DNA of 64,000 nucleotides. It comes from Endozoicomonas sp. NE40 (GTDB lineage Bacteria; Pseudomonadota; Gammaproteobacteria; Pseudomonadales; Endozoicomonadaceae). A program made the translations under genes and the position numbers. This document shows, one piece after another, positions 7,544-14,738 of this stretch. Below the pieces are notes generated by a model, which was not told where the DNA came from, ran no database searches, and was given only the letters and a program-made list of their open reading frames with translations. The DNA lies in the NCBI RefSeq assembly GCF_040549045.1, contig NZ_JBEWTB010000002.1:1705501-1769500 (forward strand), in the 5' to 3' direction. Each line of letters begins with the position of its first letter. Positions within the stretch are counted from its first letter, which is position 1.

Positions 7544-8438
7544 CCAAACGACTGACTGGTCGTAAAGATATTCTCTCCAAATAGTCACAAATTTCAGTAC
7601 TCCAGAAAATCCATCGCCGATAATCTCGTTCAAAATGGGAGTAAGGTATTTCAAATCTTTCACATATTGCTTTCGGACCCAAAAAGTCTTTTCGTACGCT
7701 GTAAACTTTGTGCCGATAATTGTAAAAAGAAGCGATCACCACATCCTTGATATGACGACGGGTTTTTAAACGAACCTTATCATTGACGGCTTCCTCCACC
7801 AGCAGATCCAGCCACCGCCAGAGTTCAACCGAAAAACGATCACCCAAGCGCAAAGCGTTTTCAATCCGGCCAGCTTGTTGCTCAAGACGTGCAGCGTCCA
7901 CCAGCAACTTATCTTCATCCAGTTCCAACAGTTCATTCAGGCGCTTGGTGTTCTTACAGCGCTTGATACGGGCTTCGAGAGTATCAGCCAGGTCTGCCAG
8001 CCGTTCCTGTTCATTGCGTAAGGCAACAACCTTTTGCCGGTTCTCTGCAAGGTTCAGAAGGGATTGATTAGAGCTGCTGTCCAGCTGGCCCAGTGGGGAG
8101 TAACACCAGTAGCACCAGCTTTTAAGATGATCGGGAAGCCTTTCAACAGCGGCTATGATTTTACCGGCTTCGGCACTGTCGCTGATCAGGCGGTTGGCAT
8201 CCAGCTTAACCGAACGATCTTCTTGGTAATGCCCTACAGGATGAAAAGATGACAGCAGCTCTGCACGCTTCTGCTCATCCCGGGCTTCATCGTCGTGATG
8301 CTTCCGGTGAGCCTTGCGCAAGTAACCACTAAAGTCAGGTTCCCGTAGCGCATCGGTCAACTTAACCTCAAAGCCCTTGCTCCTGAGGTGGATGGAATAT
8401 GCCTCGTGAATCGCCTGCCGTGCTGAATAAAATCTCAT
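7527..8438 (-). CDS. Phage late regulator, antitermination-Q-like (putative)
   Basis: A 303-residue protein placed between the early replication genes and the late lysis/packaging genes, the position of Q in lambda. The N-terminal half has the motif ERLPDHLKSWCYWCYSPLGQL (about residues 98 to 118), which resembles the 'LP.HL.AW..Y.Y' block of Q-type antiterminators. A coiled coil follows (residues 130 to 190). The C-terminal part (VVIASFYNYRHKVYSVRKDF.GPKAICERFEIP) looks like a helix-turn-helix. If it is Q, it would let RNA polymerase pass terminators such as 5646 to 5679 and reach the late genes. The family call is from pattern and position. Confidence 0.55.
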   Translation of the reverse strand: MRFYSARQAIHEAYSIHLRSKGFEVKLTDALREPDFSGYLRKAHRKHHDDEARDEQKRAELLSSFHPVGHYQEDRSVKLDANRLISDSAEAGKIIAAVERLPDHLKSWCYWCYSPLGQLDSSSNQSLLNLAENRQKVVALRNEQERLADLADTLEARIKRCKNTKRLNELLELDEDKLLVDAARLEQQAGRIENALRLGDRFSVELWRWLDLLVEEAVNDKVRLKTRRHIKDVVIASFYNYRHKVYSVRKDFLGPKAICERFEIPYSHFERDYRRWIFWSTEICDYLERISLRPVSRLVDKVE

Positions 8439-8455
8439 CCCTTCCCCCGAATCCT

Positions 8456-8743
8456 TTAACTACGCCGTTCGTAGTCACGCAGCCGTTCTAACTGCTTGCG
8501 AACACCCTCTGAGTACTCCCGGTGTCTTCTTTGTTCTTCTTTCAGCCTGAGTAACAGCTGTCTGATAATTTCCCGTTTGGGCAGAGCTTCGCCGGTCTCT
8601 GCGTCCACCAGCCCTAAACCGTCACACTGGGCGCATTCACTTAAAGAGCCGAACATTGCCCTGACCATGCCTTCATGACAATCCTGATAGCTGCACTTTT
8701 CTAACCGCCGTTTCTGGATGCCGTCCTTGCCACGCTGAATCAA
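8456..8743 (-). CDS. Small zinc-finger phage protein
   Basis: A 95-residue protein with four cysteines in a DnaJ-like zinc pattern: CSYQDC about residues 17 to 22 and CAQCDGLGLV about residues 37 to 46. A long, very basic and acidic helix follows (RQLLLRLKEEQRRHREYSEGVRKQLERLRDYERR). DnaJ-type zinc modules occur in some antitermination-associated phage proteins, and this gene lies right before the Q-like gene, so a regulatory role in late transcription is possible. The start overlaps the VRR-NUC gene stop by four bases (ATGA). Confidence 0.7.
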   Translation of the reverse strand: MIQRGKDGIQKRRLEKCSYQDCHEGMVRAMFGSLSECAQCDGLGLVDAETGEALPKREIIRQLLLRLKEEQRRHREYSEGVRKQLERLRDYERRS

Positions 8744-9177
8744 TACGGCACCTCATCCGCCATCAGGTAATCTGTGATTGCCTTTTTGGCTTCTGCTACG
8801 CCCCTGCAAACCACTGCCAGGTATCCTGCTTTATTCAACCGGTCCAGCCATTCTTTTTGTTCTGCACTGACATTAGAGTCATGGGGTTTGGCGGCCTTGA
8901 ACTCGATAAATAATGCAGGCCACTGCCCTTTGGAAAGTGCGACCATAATGTCTGGTACGCCACGCTTCACACCTTCCCGCTTCATCTTTGCGCCAGCCTT
9001 GCCGCTACGCTGACCACCATTGGGAATATGGAAGGTGTGTTTATATACATCAGGGTGTGTAAACCTAAGCCAGTCGAAGAAGAGCTTTTGCTGTGGGCCT
9101 TCCCGATCAACAGGCGGTTTCCTGAACTTCCTGGTCATGGCTTTTTTGTACGCCTGTGGATCTGCATTAATCGCCAT
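8740..9177 (-). CDS. VRR-NUC domain nuclease
   Basis: A 145-residue stand-alone VRR-NUC protein, a PD-(D/E)XK-like nuclease family that acts on structured DNA such as Holliday junctions in phage recombination. Visible motifs are the N-terminal EGPQQKLFFDWLRF, then HIPNGGQRSGKAGAKMKREG, the catalytic GVPDIMV (Asp) followed by ALFIEFKA (Glu and Lys), and a C-terminal S..QKEWLDRLNKAGY block. A good ribosome site (GGAGGGG) lies five bases before the ATG and within the end of the upstream 33-codon gene. In lambdoid phages this slot often holds a Holliday-junction resolvase such as RusA or NinG. Confidence 0.9.
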   Translation of the reverse strand: MAINADPQAYKKAMTRKFRKPPVDREGPQQKLFFDWLRFTHPDVYKHTFHIPNGGQRSGKAGAKMKREGVKRGVPDIMVALSKGQWPALFIEFKAAKPHDSNVSAEQKEWLDRLNKAGYLAVVCRGVAEAKKAITDYLMADEVPY

Positions 9178-9178
9178 A

Positions 9179-9280
9179 TCACCCCTCCGCCATTGCCATC
9201 ATCAGAACAAAGATCAACGCCCAGAAGATAAGGCCACCCAGTAACGCCCACCCCAGACCATTGCCGTTTGACTCACTCAT
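9179..9280 (-). CDS. 33-residue single-span membrane protein
   Basis: A very short gene read directly on the minus strand: after MSESNGNG comes one hydrophobic span of about 20 residues (LGWALLGGLIFWALIFVLMM) and then MAEG. Its ATG overlaps the stop of the P-like gene (ATGA), and its stop lies one base before the VRR-NUC start, which also uses a ribosome site located in this gene. Such perfect packing supports translation. No function can be read from the sequence. Confidence 0.6.
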   Translation of the reverse strand: MSESNGNGLGWALLGGLIFWALIFVLMMAMAEG

Positions 9281-10059
9281 GACCCCAACCTCATACGCTT
9301 TTTAAATTCTGCATAGCCACCAGCAGGATTAATTCCTTGTGCTTTCATTGCTTCCTGTTGCTTACGATCGTTGTAGTGCGCTGACCGTTCAGCCGGATTA
9401 ACAGGCTTTTTGTTGCTGTCGCTTTCCAGCAATGCCTGAGCGCCCTGTAACGACTTGCCTTTCATAACCCGGTGCATCAGGTAATCGTAATGACGCTCAA
9501 ACATGGCTTTCAGGTTTTCACGACGCTGTTCAGTCTCAGCTCCCATGATTTCAAACCAGCCGGTGCGCTTGCCTGCCAGCCTGACCGCCTCATGACTCCA
9601 CTGGTGTTTATCAACGTGGTGGCAATGCTGTTCCGCTTCATGCCAGGCTTTTTCAGTGTCAGGCATTCCGTAGTCTTCAGGCCTTGGCTGACACAATGCG
9701 GCAATGAATGGAATGTTTGGCCAGTCGTAGTCCTTTTGACGATCCACCAGCTTTTGCTTTAGCTTGCTGATACCGTTATCAATCTGCTCTCTGCTCAGGT
9801 TCATCACCTGGCCACCCCATTCACGCTTGGATAGCTTTTCTTCTGGCGAGTGTTCTTCACCTTCAGGTACCGGAAAAGTGACCTTGTACTTGGAGCCGTA
9901 AACGCTTTTAACCCGGGCGTAAAAGTAATTGACAGCGTTCCGCTGTTCGCGGGTCATCTCCTCAGAAGTCAGCGTCGAGGTCGAAGTCTCCAGCGGTGAA
10001 TGGACGGGTAATTGCTGACCCTGTATGGCGGCGCTTACCTTGCTGATTGCGGTTTCCAT
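9277..10059 (-). CDS. Phage replication protein P-like (helicase loader)
   Basis: A roughly 260-residue protein resembling the lambda P family, which brings the host DnaB helicase to the initiator at the phage origin. Typical segments are NLSREQIDNGISKLKQKL and the family signature WPNIPFIAALCQPRPEDYGMPDTEKAWHEA (about residues 113 to 142). A Lys/Arg-rich tail follows. I chose the ATG at 10059 because AGAGAGGG lies seven bases upstream. This makes the gene overlap the O-like gene by 98 bases. A shorter start at 9957, just after the O-like stop, matches typical P N-termini but has a badly spaced ribosome site. Confidence 0.82.
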   Translation of the reverse strand: METAISKVSAAIQGQQLPVHSPLETSTSTLTSEEMTREQRNAVNYFYARVKSVYGSKYKVTFPVPEGEEHSPEEKLSKREWGGQVMNLSREQIDNGISKLKQKLVDRQKDYDWPNIPFIAALCQPRPEDYGMPDTEKAWHEAEQHCHHVDKHQWSHEAVRLAGKRTGWFEIMGAETEQRRENLKAMFERHYDYLMHRVMKGKSLQGAQALLESDSNKKPVNPAERSAHYNDRKQQEAMKAQGINPAGGYAEFKKRMRLGS

Positions 10060-10978
10060 GAGCATTCCCTCTCTGTTTTTCTAATTCCCGTTTCAGGCTG
10101 GTCTGTATGAACTTCTGTTGCCAAAGTCGTTGGGTGTTAGCCTCGTTGGGATCAGATTCAATCCGATACGTACGAAACTCCACAAGCGCCTGCTCAATAC
10201 GTTCGCCCTGCTCGCTGTCCAGTGTCGTCAGGTCTAACCCGAGGGTTTTCGCCTGGTCCGTGAAGGTGTGATCCGGCTGCCAACTGGAATACATGGCGAA
10301 TTTACGGCCAGTGGGTTGGCCAGGCTCAGGCTGGTGGTCAGGGTAAGCATCCACAGGATTAGCAAAACGCTGATCAAACGATGCCAGCGATTCAGCCTCG
10401 CGCGCGTTATGTGTGTGTGATGTGTTATTAACGGAAGAAACGGATGTATGTTGCTCTTCTTTGTTGCTCTGGTGTTGCTCTTCCTGTTGCTCTGGCTGCA
10501 GTTCTTCCTGTTGTTCTTGTGCCTGCAAACCTTGTGTTTTCTGGCTTTGCCTTTGTTCTTCTTCATGTTGCTGTTTTTGTTGTTGTGCCTGTTGCTGTCC
10601 TTTGTTGCTCAGGTGTTGCTCTTCATTTGAATGGAAAAAATCCGGTTGCTGTAAGTCAGTGGTCGCCAGTGGCAGACGAAACACCATCGGGTCGGTTTTA
10701 CTCATCTTGGGCATGCGAACCACCAGCCCAACCCGAACCAGCTCTTCGATATAGCCTCTTAACTGCTGTGACGAAGGAATAAACGGTTTGATGGTTGAAC
10801 GACGAGGGCGGCTTACCGACAGATACTCTTTAAACTGTTGATAACTGATGCGCCGACGGGCTGTACCGACAAAACCTGTGGAAAAGTCCATATAGCGACG
10901 AAGGCACAAAACATACAGGGTACGAGCCTCATGGGTCAGGTACTCGTCTTCAAGGGCTTCGTATTCAAGCTGGTTCAT
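9962..10978 (-). CDS. Phage replication initiator, O-like with DnaT-like domain
   Basis: A 338-residue protein in the position of lambda O. The N-terminal 115 residues look like a winged-helix initiator/RepA-type domain (RRRISYQQFKEYLSVSRPRRSTIKPFIPSSQQLRGYIEEL). Residues about 120 to 175 are a low-complexity Gln/Glu stretch. The C-terminal half contains a DnaT-like single-strand DNA-binding segment (SSWQPDHTFTDQAKTLGLDL and RLWQQKFIQTSLKRELEK). Lambda-type origins lie inside O, and the DNA of the Gln-rich stretch here carries iteron-like repeats. The start overlaps the KilA-N gene by 14 bases. Confidence 0.8.
   Translation of the reverse strand: MNQLEYEALEDEYLTHEARTLYVLCLRRYMDFSTGFVGTARRRISYQQFKEYLSVSRPRRSTIKPFIPSSQQLRGYIEELVRVGLVVRMPKMSKTDPMVFRLPLATTDLQQPDFFHSNEEQHLSNKGQQQAQQQKQQHEEEQRQSQKTQGLQAQEQQEELQPEQQEEQHQSNKEEQHTSVSSVNNTSHTHNAREAESLASFDQRFANPVDAYPDHQPEPGQPTGRKFAMYSSWQPDHTFTDQAKTLGLDLTTLDSEQGERIEQALVEFRTYRIESDPNEANTQRLWQQKFIQTSLKRELEKQRGNAHGNRNQQGKRRHTGSAITRPFTAGDFDLDADF
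10448..10629. repeat. Iteron-like direct repeats inside the O-like gene (candidate prophage origin)
   Basis: A 25-bp unit at 10459 to 10483 recurs at 10600 to 10624 with one mismatch. Several shorter copies of the core TGTTGCTCTTC or GTTGCTCTGG lie between them. Because the stretch codes for Gln/Glu runs, the repetition may be a codon effect, but the position corresponds to the lambda ori inside O. Confidence 0.45.
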
Positions 10979-11786
10979 ACGTCACCCCCTGACTGCGTTC
11001 CTGTTTCAGCTCCAGCTGTTGCCGGATCTCAATTTCCCGAAGGTGCTGACCAAGTCGAACAAGCCCTTTACCCGTCACCATGGTTTTGCTGTATTCGGTT
11101 CTTCCTTCATCCGGGTGATTAAACGACTTCAGCCGAACAGTAAAAAAGCCCTGGTCGATATAACGTTGATAAGGCAAGTTGCGGTCAGTGGGCTGCCTGG
11201 AGCCCATCATCAGGTAGCCGTACTCCCGAAGGAAATGAAAAAGCCGCTGAGAGCCCGTACCAAGCAATTTTGCCGCTTCCTGAACAGACACCTCCTGATC
11301 ACTGGCAGTCACCGAGTCATGAAACTCTACCTTGGGGCGATCCTGTTCAATCTGGTTCTGCTGTTCTTGAATCGTTCGGTTTTTATCATCCAGTTGCTGT
11401 CGGGCCACCAGCACTGCACGGGCTAGTAGATCGTTGTCGTCTGCTGGTATGGGTTGCAGTTTTCCGGTTTTATAATCCAGAAAAGTTTGGTTGACCTGTA
11501 ACTGAAAAGAGGGGCTGATCCACCCTGCATAAGAAATGGCGAGCAGTTCATGGGCAAAAGTGCCGCCGTTGCTTCCCTCTTTCCGGACTACGGGCAAACT
11601 CATCATATCTGATGAGTTAACCAGTTCTTCCACCAGCGCCTGTGTACTATAGAGACGTAACCAGTTCGATGGTTGCTTACCGCTGCCTTCCCCGCTGGCC
11701 TTATGCAGGGCATTCAGACTGAAACGCCCCTTATCGTCTGTGGTGATGGTGATACCGGCAATCACCGGCATATACGATACGTCCAT
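10965..11786 (-). CDS. KilA-N domain antirepressor with C-terminal ANT domain
   Basis: A 273-residue two-domain protein. The N-terminal KilA-N DNA-binding domain (residues 1 to 110) shows GRFSLNALHKASGEGSGKQPSNWLRL and GTFAHELLAISYAGWISPSFQLQVNQ. A Gln-rich coiled linker (residues 130 to 150) follows. The C-terminal ANT/KilAC domain has VSVQEAAKLLGTGSQRLFHFLREYGYLM and a winged end (GLVRLGQHLR). Proteins of this kind antagonise phage repressors or bind DNA directly. It is the third gene leftward from the cro/cI switch, after Cro and a small zinc protein, so it is an early gene under the same operator. Confidence 0.88.
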   Translation of the reverse strand: MDVSYMPVIAGITITTDDKGRFSLNALHKASGEGSGKQPSNWLRLYSTQALVEELVNSSDMMSLPVVRKEGSNGGTFAHELLAISYAGWISPSFQLQVNQTFLDYKTGKLQPIPADDNDLLARAVLVARQQLDDKNRTIQEQQNQIEQDRPKVEFHDSVTASDQEVSVQEAAKLLGTGSQRLFHFLREYGYLMMGSRQPTDRNLPYQRYIDQGFFTVRLKSFNHPDEGRTEYSKTMVTGKGLVRLGQHLREIEIRQQLELKQERSQGVTYEPA

Positions 11787-11810
11787 ACTGATTCCCCCTC
11801 AGCTGGATGC

Positions 11811-12044
11811 TTATTGTTGGTTCGGTCGTTTGCTTTTATGAAACTGATTAGAATCTTGCAGCTGATCAGTACACACCTGACAAAAACTGCACCCCGGGTG
11901 TTCGATCTGGCGTTGGCTGGATATCTGTAATCCGCATTGGGAGCAGTTGTCTTCAGAATGCTTAACGGTTAAATACTGAACACCTTGCAGCCGCGCCTGC
12001 TGACGACTGGTAATCATAAGAATCTTGCTGGTGGGTCTTTTCAT
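11811..12044 (-). CDS. Small four-cysteine protein
   Basis: A 77-residue basic protein with CSQC (about residues 34 to 37) and a later CSFCQVC (about residues 52 to 58), a probable zinc knuckle. The tail is polar and rich in Gln, Lys and Asn. It lies between Cro and the KilA-N gene in the early leftward operon. I do not recognise a family. Small zinc proteins are common in this position of lambdoid genomes. Confidence 0.5.
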   Translation of the reverse strand: MKRPTSKILMITSRQQARLQGVQYLTVKHSEDNCSQCGLQISSQRQIEHPGCSFCQVCTDQLQDSNQFHKSKRPNQQ

Positions 12045-12075
12045 GCTGGTGGCTCCTTGCCAGTGAATAACGCGG

Positions 12076-12294
12076 TTATTCCTGAAACTCTTCTGGCGGA
12101 TAAATATCCGGCCGTAAATCGCTACGAGTCACCTGCTTGTTGGTTGCAGTCTCTATTTTTTTAGCCAGACTATGACTTGGCTGCTTCCTGCCGTATGCCA
12201 AATGCCGAAGGTAGGAAACTTCTGATCCAATCTCTCTGGCCAGTGCTTTTTTTTGGCCTGAATCCAGTGTCAGGTAGTGTTCTAAAAGTTTCAT
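12076..12294 (-). CDS. Cro-like repressor (YdaS/Cro family)
   Basis: A 72-residue helix-turn-helix protein read from the ATG at 12294, where the sequence begins MKLLEHYLTLDSGQKKALARE as in Cro/YdaS proteins. An upstream ATG at 12321 would add nine residues that overlap the operator. The recognition region is ALAREIGSEVSYLRHLAYGRKQPS, and the C-terminal TRSDLRPDIYP is typical of the family. It is divergent from the cI-like gene and starts ten bases from the palindrome at 12304 to 12320, so it is the first gene of the leftward operon and should compete with the repressor for that site. Confidence 0.85.
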   Translation of the reverse strand: MKLLEHYLTLDSGQKKALAREIGSEVSYLRHLAYGRKQPSHSLAKKIETATNKQVTRSDLRPDIYPPEEFQE

Positions 12295-12303
12295 GAACAA
12301 AAA

Positions 12304-12320
12304 TGTACTATTTAGGTACA
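12304..12320. promoter_or_regulatory. Operator palindrome between cro and cI
   Basis: TGTACTATTTAGGTACA has inverted TGTAC/GTACA ends around a 7-base centre. The same GGTACA half-sites recur at 13305 to 13344 on the other side of the cI-like gene, so the two regions look like the right and left operators of this phage. Confidence 0.7.
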
Positions 12321-12387
12321 TATATTACAAGTTTTATTTAAACAAATGGGCGTGTACCCTGCTGGACAACTTTTATCTAATACCTTT

Positions 12388-13206
12388 ATGGATATAAAAG
12401 AGATACGCAGACACAACGCCCGGCTACTGGCTAACCGGTTCAAGACCATGAGTCGCTTTGCTGATGCGATTGACCAGTCTGCAACCTATGTCAGCCGCCT
12501 GATTGGGAAGAACCCGACCAAAGCCATCGGGGGAAAAGTTGCGCGCGAAATAGAGGAAAGCTTTGACAAGCCACACGGCTGGCTGGATACGTATCGTGAG
12601 TCTCTTGACGACCAGAACAATAAAGAAGTTTTCTTCAGCAAGCAGTCTGCAACGGTATCATCTGATAACGACACACCCATAAGCCAAGAGAAAAAAGAAA
12701 CCAGGCCGACAGTAGTAACGTCTTTCCAGCGTTGGCGAAAAATCTCTGAACTAGAGCACAAAGCCGCAGCACTTCTGGCAGAAGCAGAAGACGAGCAGCA
12801 TAAGCTGGAAAAGCAGATTACCTCTGAAGTTGAAGGGATTCTGGCTGAACAGAGGCTGACTCTTTCAGCCAATATCTACAGAAACTCTTTTGATACAAGT
12901 CACCCGGAATGGAAGCGGATCATTCTATATATCCCATACAAAGAAGACGCTATCACCATTTATGAAAATGATCTGGAGGCCATAAATCCAGATGCCCTTT
13001 TCATTGCTCTGCCATCTGCGCCCAGTCACTTAGACCTGTTTGTCGTTGAAAAAGAGCACTACGGCGTGCTGCTTAGAGATCATGAATCAGCACCCGGTAT
13101 ACGCTCTATTGAAATCGATACACACAAGAAAACCATTAATACTGCCAACCTTGAAAACTTCAGTAATCTGAACGAACGCCCTGATGGATGGGGGGACTGG
13201 TTCTAG
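12388..13206 (+). CDS. CI-like phage repressor without a recognisable S24 peptidase domain
   Basis: A 272-residue protein read from the ATG at 12388. Its N-terminus (DIKEIRRHNARLLANRF...SRFADAIDQSATYVSRLIG) is the helix-turn-helix of CI-type repressors. An in-frame ATG at 12346 would add 14 residues overlapping the control region, and neither start has a clear ribosome site. A polar linker and an alanine/glutamate coiled coil (SELEHKAAALLAEAEDEQHKLEKQI, about residues 113 to 137) follow. The C-terminal 110 residues lack the Ser/Lys self-cleavage motifs of S24 repressors. Loss of repression may therefore depend on the KilA-N antirepressor or an ImmA-type protease rather than RecA. The gene ends at a strong terminator. 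Confidence 0.8.
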   Translation: MDIKEIRRHNARLLANRFKTMSRFADAIDQSATYVSRLIGKNPTKAIGGKVAREIEESFDKPHGWLDTYRESLDDQNNKEVFFSKQSATVSSDNDTPISQEKKETRPTVVTSFQRWRKISELEHKAAALLAEAEDEQHKLEKQITSEVEGILAEQRLTLSANIYRNSFDTSHPEWKRIILYIPYKEDAITIYENDLEAINPDALFIALPSAPSHLDLFVVEKEHYGVLLRDHESAPGIRSIEIDTHKKTINTANLENFSNLNERPDGWGDWF

Positions 13207-13230
13207 TCGATCCACTACTCGTTCTACTCC

Positions 13231-13256
13231 AAGCCCGGTTATCCGGGCTTTTTTGT
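13231..13256 (+). terminator. Intrinsic terminator after the cI-like gene
   Basis: AGCCCGG pairs with CCGGGCT across TTAT and is followed by six T. It starts about 25 bases after the repressor stop. Confidence 0.85.
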
Positions 13257-13304
13257 GTCCTGAAAATACTCAGTCCTGACTTTTTACCTCTTCTTCAAAA
13301 AAAA

Positions 13305-13344
13305 TGTACCTTTTTGGTATTGACATATTTACCTAAAAGGTACA
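13305..13344 (+). promoter_or_regulatory. Paired operators with embedded -35 (rightward early promoter)
   Basis: Two 15-base palindromic sites, TGTACCTTTTTGGTA (13305 to 13319) and TACCTAAAAGGTACA (13330 to 13344), share the TACC-N5-GGTA core and resemble the cro/cI operator. A consensus -35 TTGACA (13320 to 13325) lies exactly between them. The -10 is not clear. The next gene starts at 13383. This should be the pL-like promoter of the integrase-side operon, repressed by the CI-like protein. Confidence 0.72.
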
Positions 13345-13382
13345 CATTGATAATCAACGTAAGCACCTTCAGGGATGAAGCC

Positions 13383-13700
13383 ATGCAACAAGCCATAAAA
13401 ATAAAGGATTTAAGCCAGCTGGTGGCCATACAGAAGTTAAGAACCCAACTGGCAGAACGGGACCAGAGCAAAAGGCAAAACAAAGGCGTTATTCGCCGCC
13501 TGGTCAGACTGCTAACCACTCAGGGAACGGGGATCGTTATGAATGGGAGCCTGCAAAAATGCCTGCATTGTGGCCGTACGGGTCAGGAGAAAATCCCCGT
13601 GTGCTGCCGGCACTGCAAGCCGTTTAGTCGTCCGGGCGGAAACCGAGCTGTTGAAATGGCTGGACGAACAGGACGAGCTGGAAAAGAGAGCCGAGCTTAG
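13383..13700 (+). CDS. Small early protein with a CxxC zinc pattern
   Basis: A 105-codon frame starting at an ATG with AGGGATGAAG just upstream. The N-terminal 55 residues are helical and basic (KDLSQLVAIQKLRTQLAERDQ), followed by CLHCGRTGQEKIPVCCRHC (about residues 61 to 79), a likely zinc-binding module. After this module the frame becomes Gly/Arg-rich and loses protein-like character, while another frame of the same strand becomes acidic and helical up to the next gene. The product may be shifted or the gene may carry an indel near 13630. It is the first gene of the rightward operon. Confidence 0.55.
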   Translation: MQQAIKIKDLSQLVAIQKLRTQLAERDQSKRQNKGVIRRLVRLLTTQGTGIVMNGSLQKCLHCGRTGQEKIPVCCRHCKPFSRPGGNRAVEMAGRTGRAGKESRA

Positions 13701-13743
13701 GCGGCTTTGGGAATCATCAAAACAACAACAGGAAACTATATGA
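13543..13743 (+). CDS. Overlapping frame whose C-terminal half looks coding
   Basis: A 66-codon frame overlapping the previous gene. Only the second half (AETELLKWLDEQDELEKRAELRRLWESSKQQQ) resembles a real protein: acidic, helical and probably coiled-coil. Its stop overlaps the start of the exonuclease (ATGA at 13740 to 13743), which suggests ribosomes do arrive in this frame. It may be the displaced C-terminus of the zinc protein upstream, or a small gene with a non-ATG start. A sequencing or natural one-base indel is the simplest explanation. Confidence 0.4.
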   Translation: MGACKNACIVAVRVRRKSPCAAGTASRLVVRAETELLKWLDEQDELEKRAELRRLWESSKQQQETI

Positions 13744-14309
13744 ACACTGCAAAACACCTGATGGTCGATATCGAAGCCGCAGGCAAAACCACTAGCGCGG
13801 CACTTGTCAGCATTGGTGCCGTCTTTTTTGACCCGGCTACCGGTGCCATGGACGAAAGCTTTTATGCGCCCGTCATACTCTCCAGTTCCCAGTATTACGA
13901 CGGTGATATTGACGCCTCAACCGTTGAATGGTGGATGCAGCAGAGCGACGCGGCCCGGGCTGTGTTCAGTGACGAGAACCGCTGCAGCCTTAAAACTGTA
14001 CTGGAACAGTTCAGCAATTTTATCAAAGTGAGTGCCGGTGAGAGTGACGTCTACGTCTGGGGTAATGGGCCTGCTTACGACAATGCCATCTTATCCCATG
14101 CCTTCCGCAAAACGTGGATCAGGCAACCCTGGTCATTCAGCAAAGACACCTGTGTTCGCACCATGGTCATGCTCGGGCGACAGATGGGTATTGATCCAAA
14201 GAACGAACTACCCAGAGAAGGCGAACACCATAACGCTCTGGATGATGCCATTCATCAGGCTCGGTACGTGAGCATTATCTGGCAGAAGCTGTTTGCAGTT
14301 CAGCAGTAA
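13740..14309 (+). CDS. DEDD-type 3'-5' exonuclease
   Basis: A 189-residue RNase H-fold exonuclease. Motif I is MVDIEAAG (Asp and Glu), motif II is in YVWGNGPAYDNAIL (Asp, about residues 104 to 117) and motif III is HHNALDDAIHQA (His and Asp, near the C-terminus), the DEDDh arrangement. It is likely a phage recombination or nucleotide-salvage exonuclease similar to those in other lambdoid early operons. I chose the ATG at 13740, which overlaps the preceding stop and precedes MNTAKHLMVDIEA. An upstream ATG at 13707 would add 11 residues overlapping the previous frame. Confidence 0.88.
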   Translation: MNTAKHLMVDIEAAGKTTSAALVSIGAVFFDPATGAMDESFYAPVILSSSQYYDGDIDASTVEWWMQQSDAARAVFSDENRCSLKTVLEQFSNFIKVSAGESDVYVWGNGPAYDNAILSHAFRKTWIRQPWSFSKDTCVRTMVMLGRQMGIDPKNELPREGEHHNALDDAIHQARYVSIIWQKLFAVQQ

Positions 14310-14351
14310 AAAACGAAGTAAAACAACAACCATAAACAAGAGAATAAAACG

Positions 14352-14696
14352 ATGGATAAAACCCCATTCAGCCAGATCATTGCCTACCTCAATAAAGGCA
14401 TGCTGGAAGCTGAACTGACCGATGAGCTGAGCGAATTGGTCAAAGCGGTGCGTGACACTCACCGGATGGGAGAGCTGACCCTCAAGCTGAAAGTGCAACT
14501 GCACAACGCCCGGGATGAAGACACCGTCATCATCACTCCTGCTGTGAATAACAAAAAACCAAGGCTGGATATGGCCAAAGCCATTATGTACTCCACAGCC
14601 GATGGCGACCTGCTGCGCAATGATCCGAATCAGCCTGAGCTGCAACTCAAAGCCATTGAATCAGATAACCGGCCACTGAAAACCCTGGCGCAGTAA
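14352..14696 (+). CDS. Conserved-looking phage early protein, 114 aa
   Basis: A 114-residue acidic protein without membrane segments. The N-terminal half is helical (FSQIIAYLNKGMLEAELTDELSELVKAV), followed by a beta hairpin (GELTLKLKVQL and DTVIITPAV) and a charged tail. It precedes the DUF2303 gene with about 40 bases between them. This pairing is familiar from other prophages, but I know no function. Start is the first ATG, 7 bases after an A-rich GAATAAAACG that is a weak ribosome site. Confidence 0.65.
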   Translation: MDKTPFSQIIAYLNKGMLEAELTDELSELVKAVRDTHRMGELTLKLKVQLHNARDEDTVIITPAVNNKKPRLDMAKAIMYSTADGDLLRNDPNQPELQLKAIESDNRPLKTLAQ

Positions 14697-14738
14697 GCGC
14701 CACCACAACAGCAACCCAACACAGGAAATAAGAAAACA

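Noticed and set aside
10413..10782. Plus-strand frames of 60 to 113 codons with very high Cys, Leu and Val content
   Set aside because: They are complements of the Gln/Glu-rich stretch of the O-like gene; composition follows from antisense of CAG/CAA/GAA codons.
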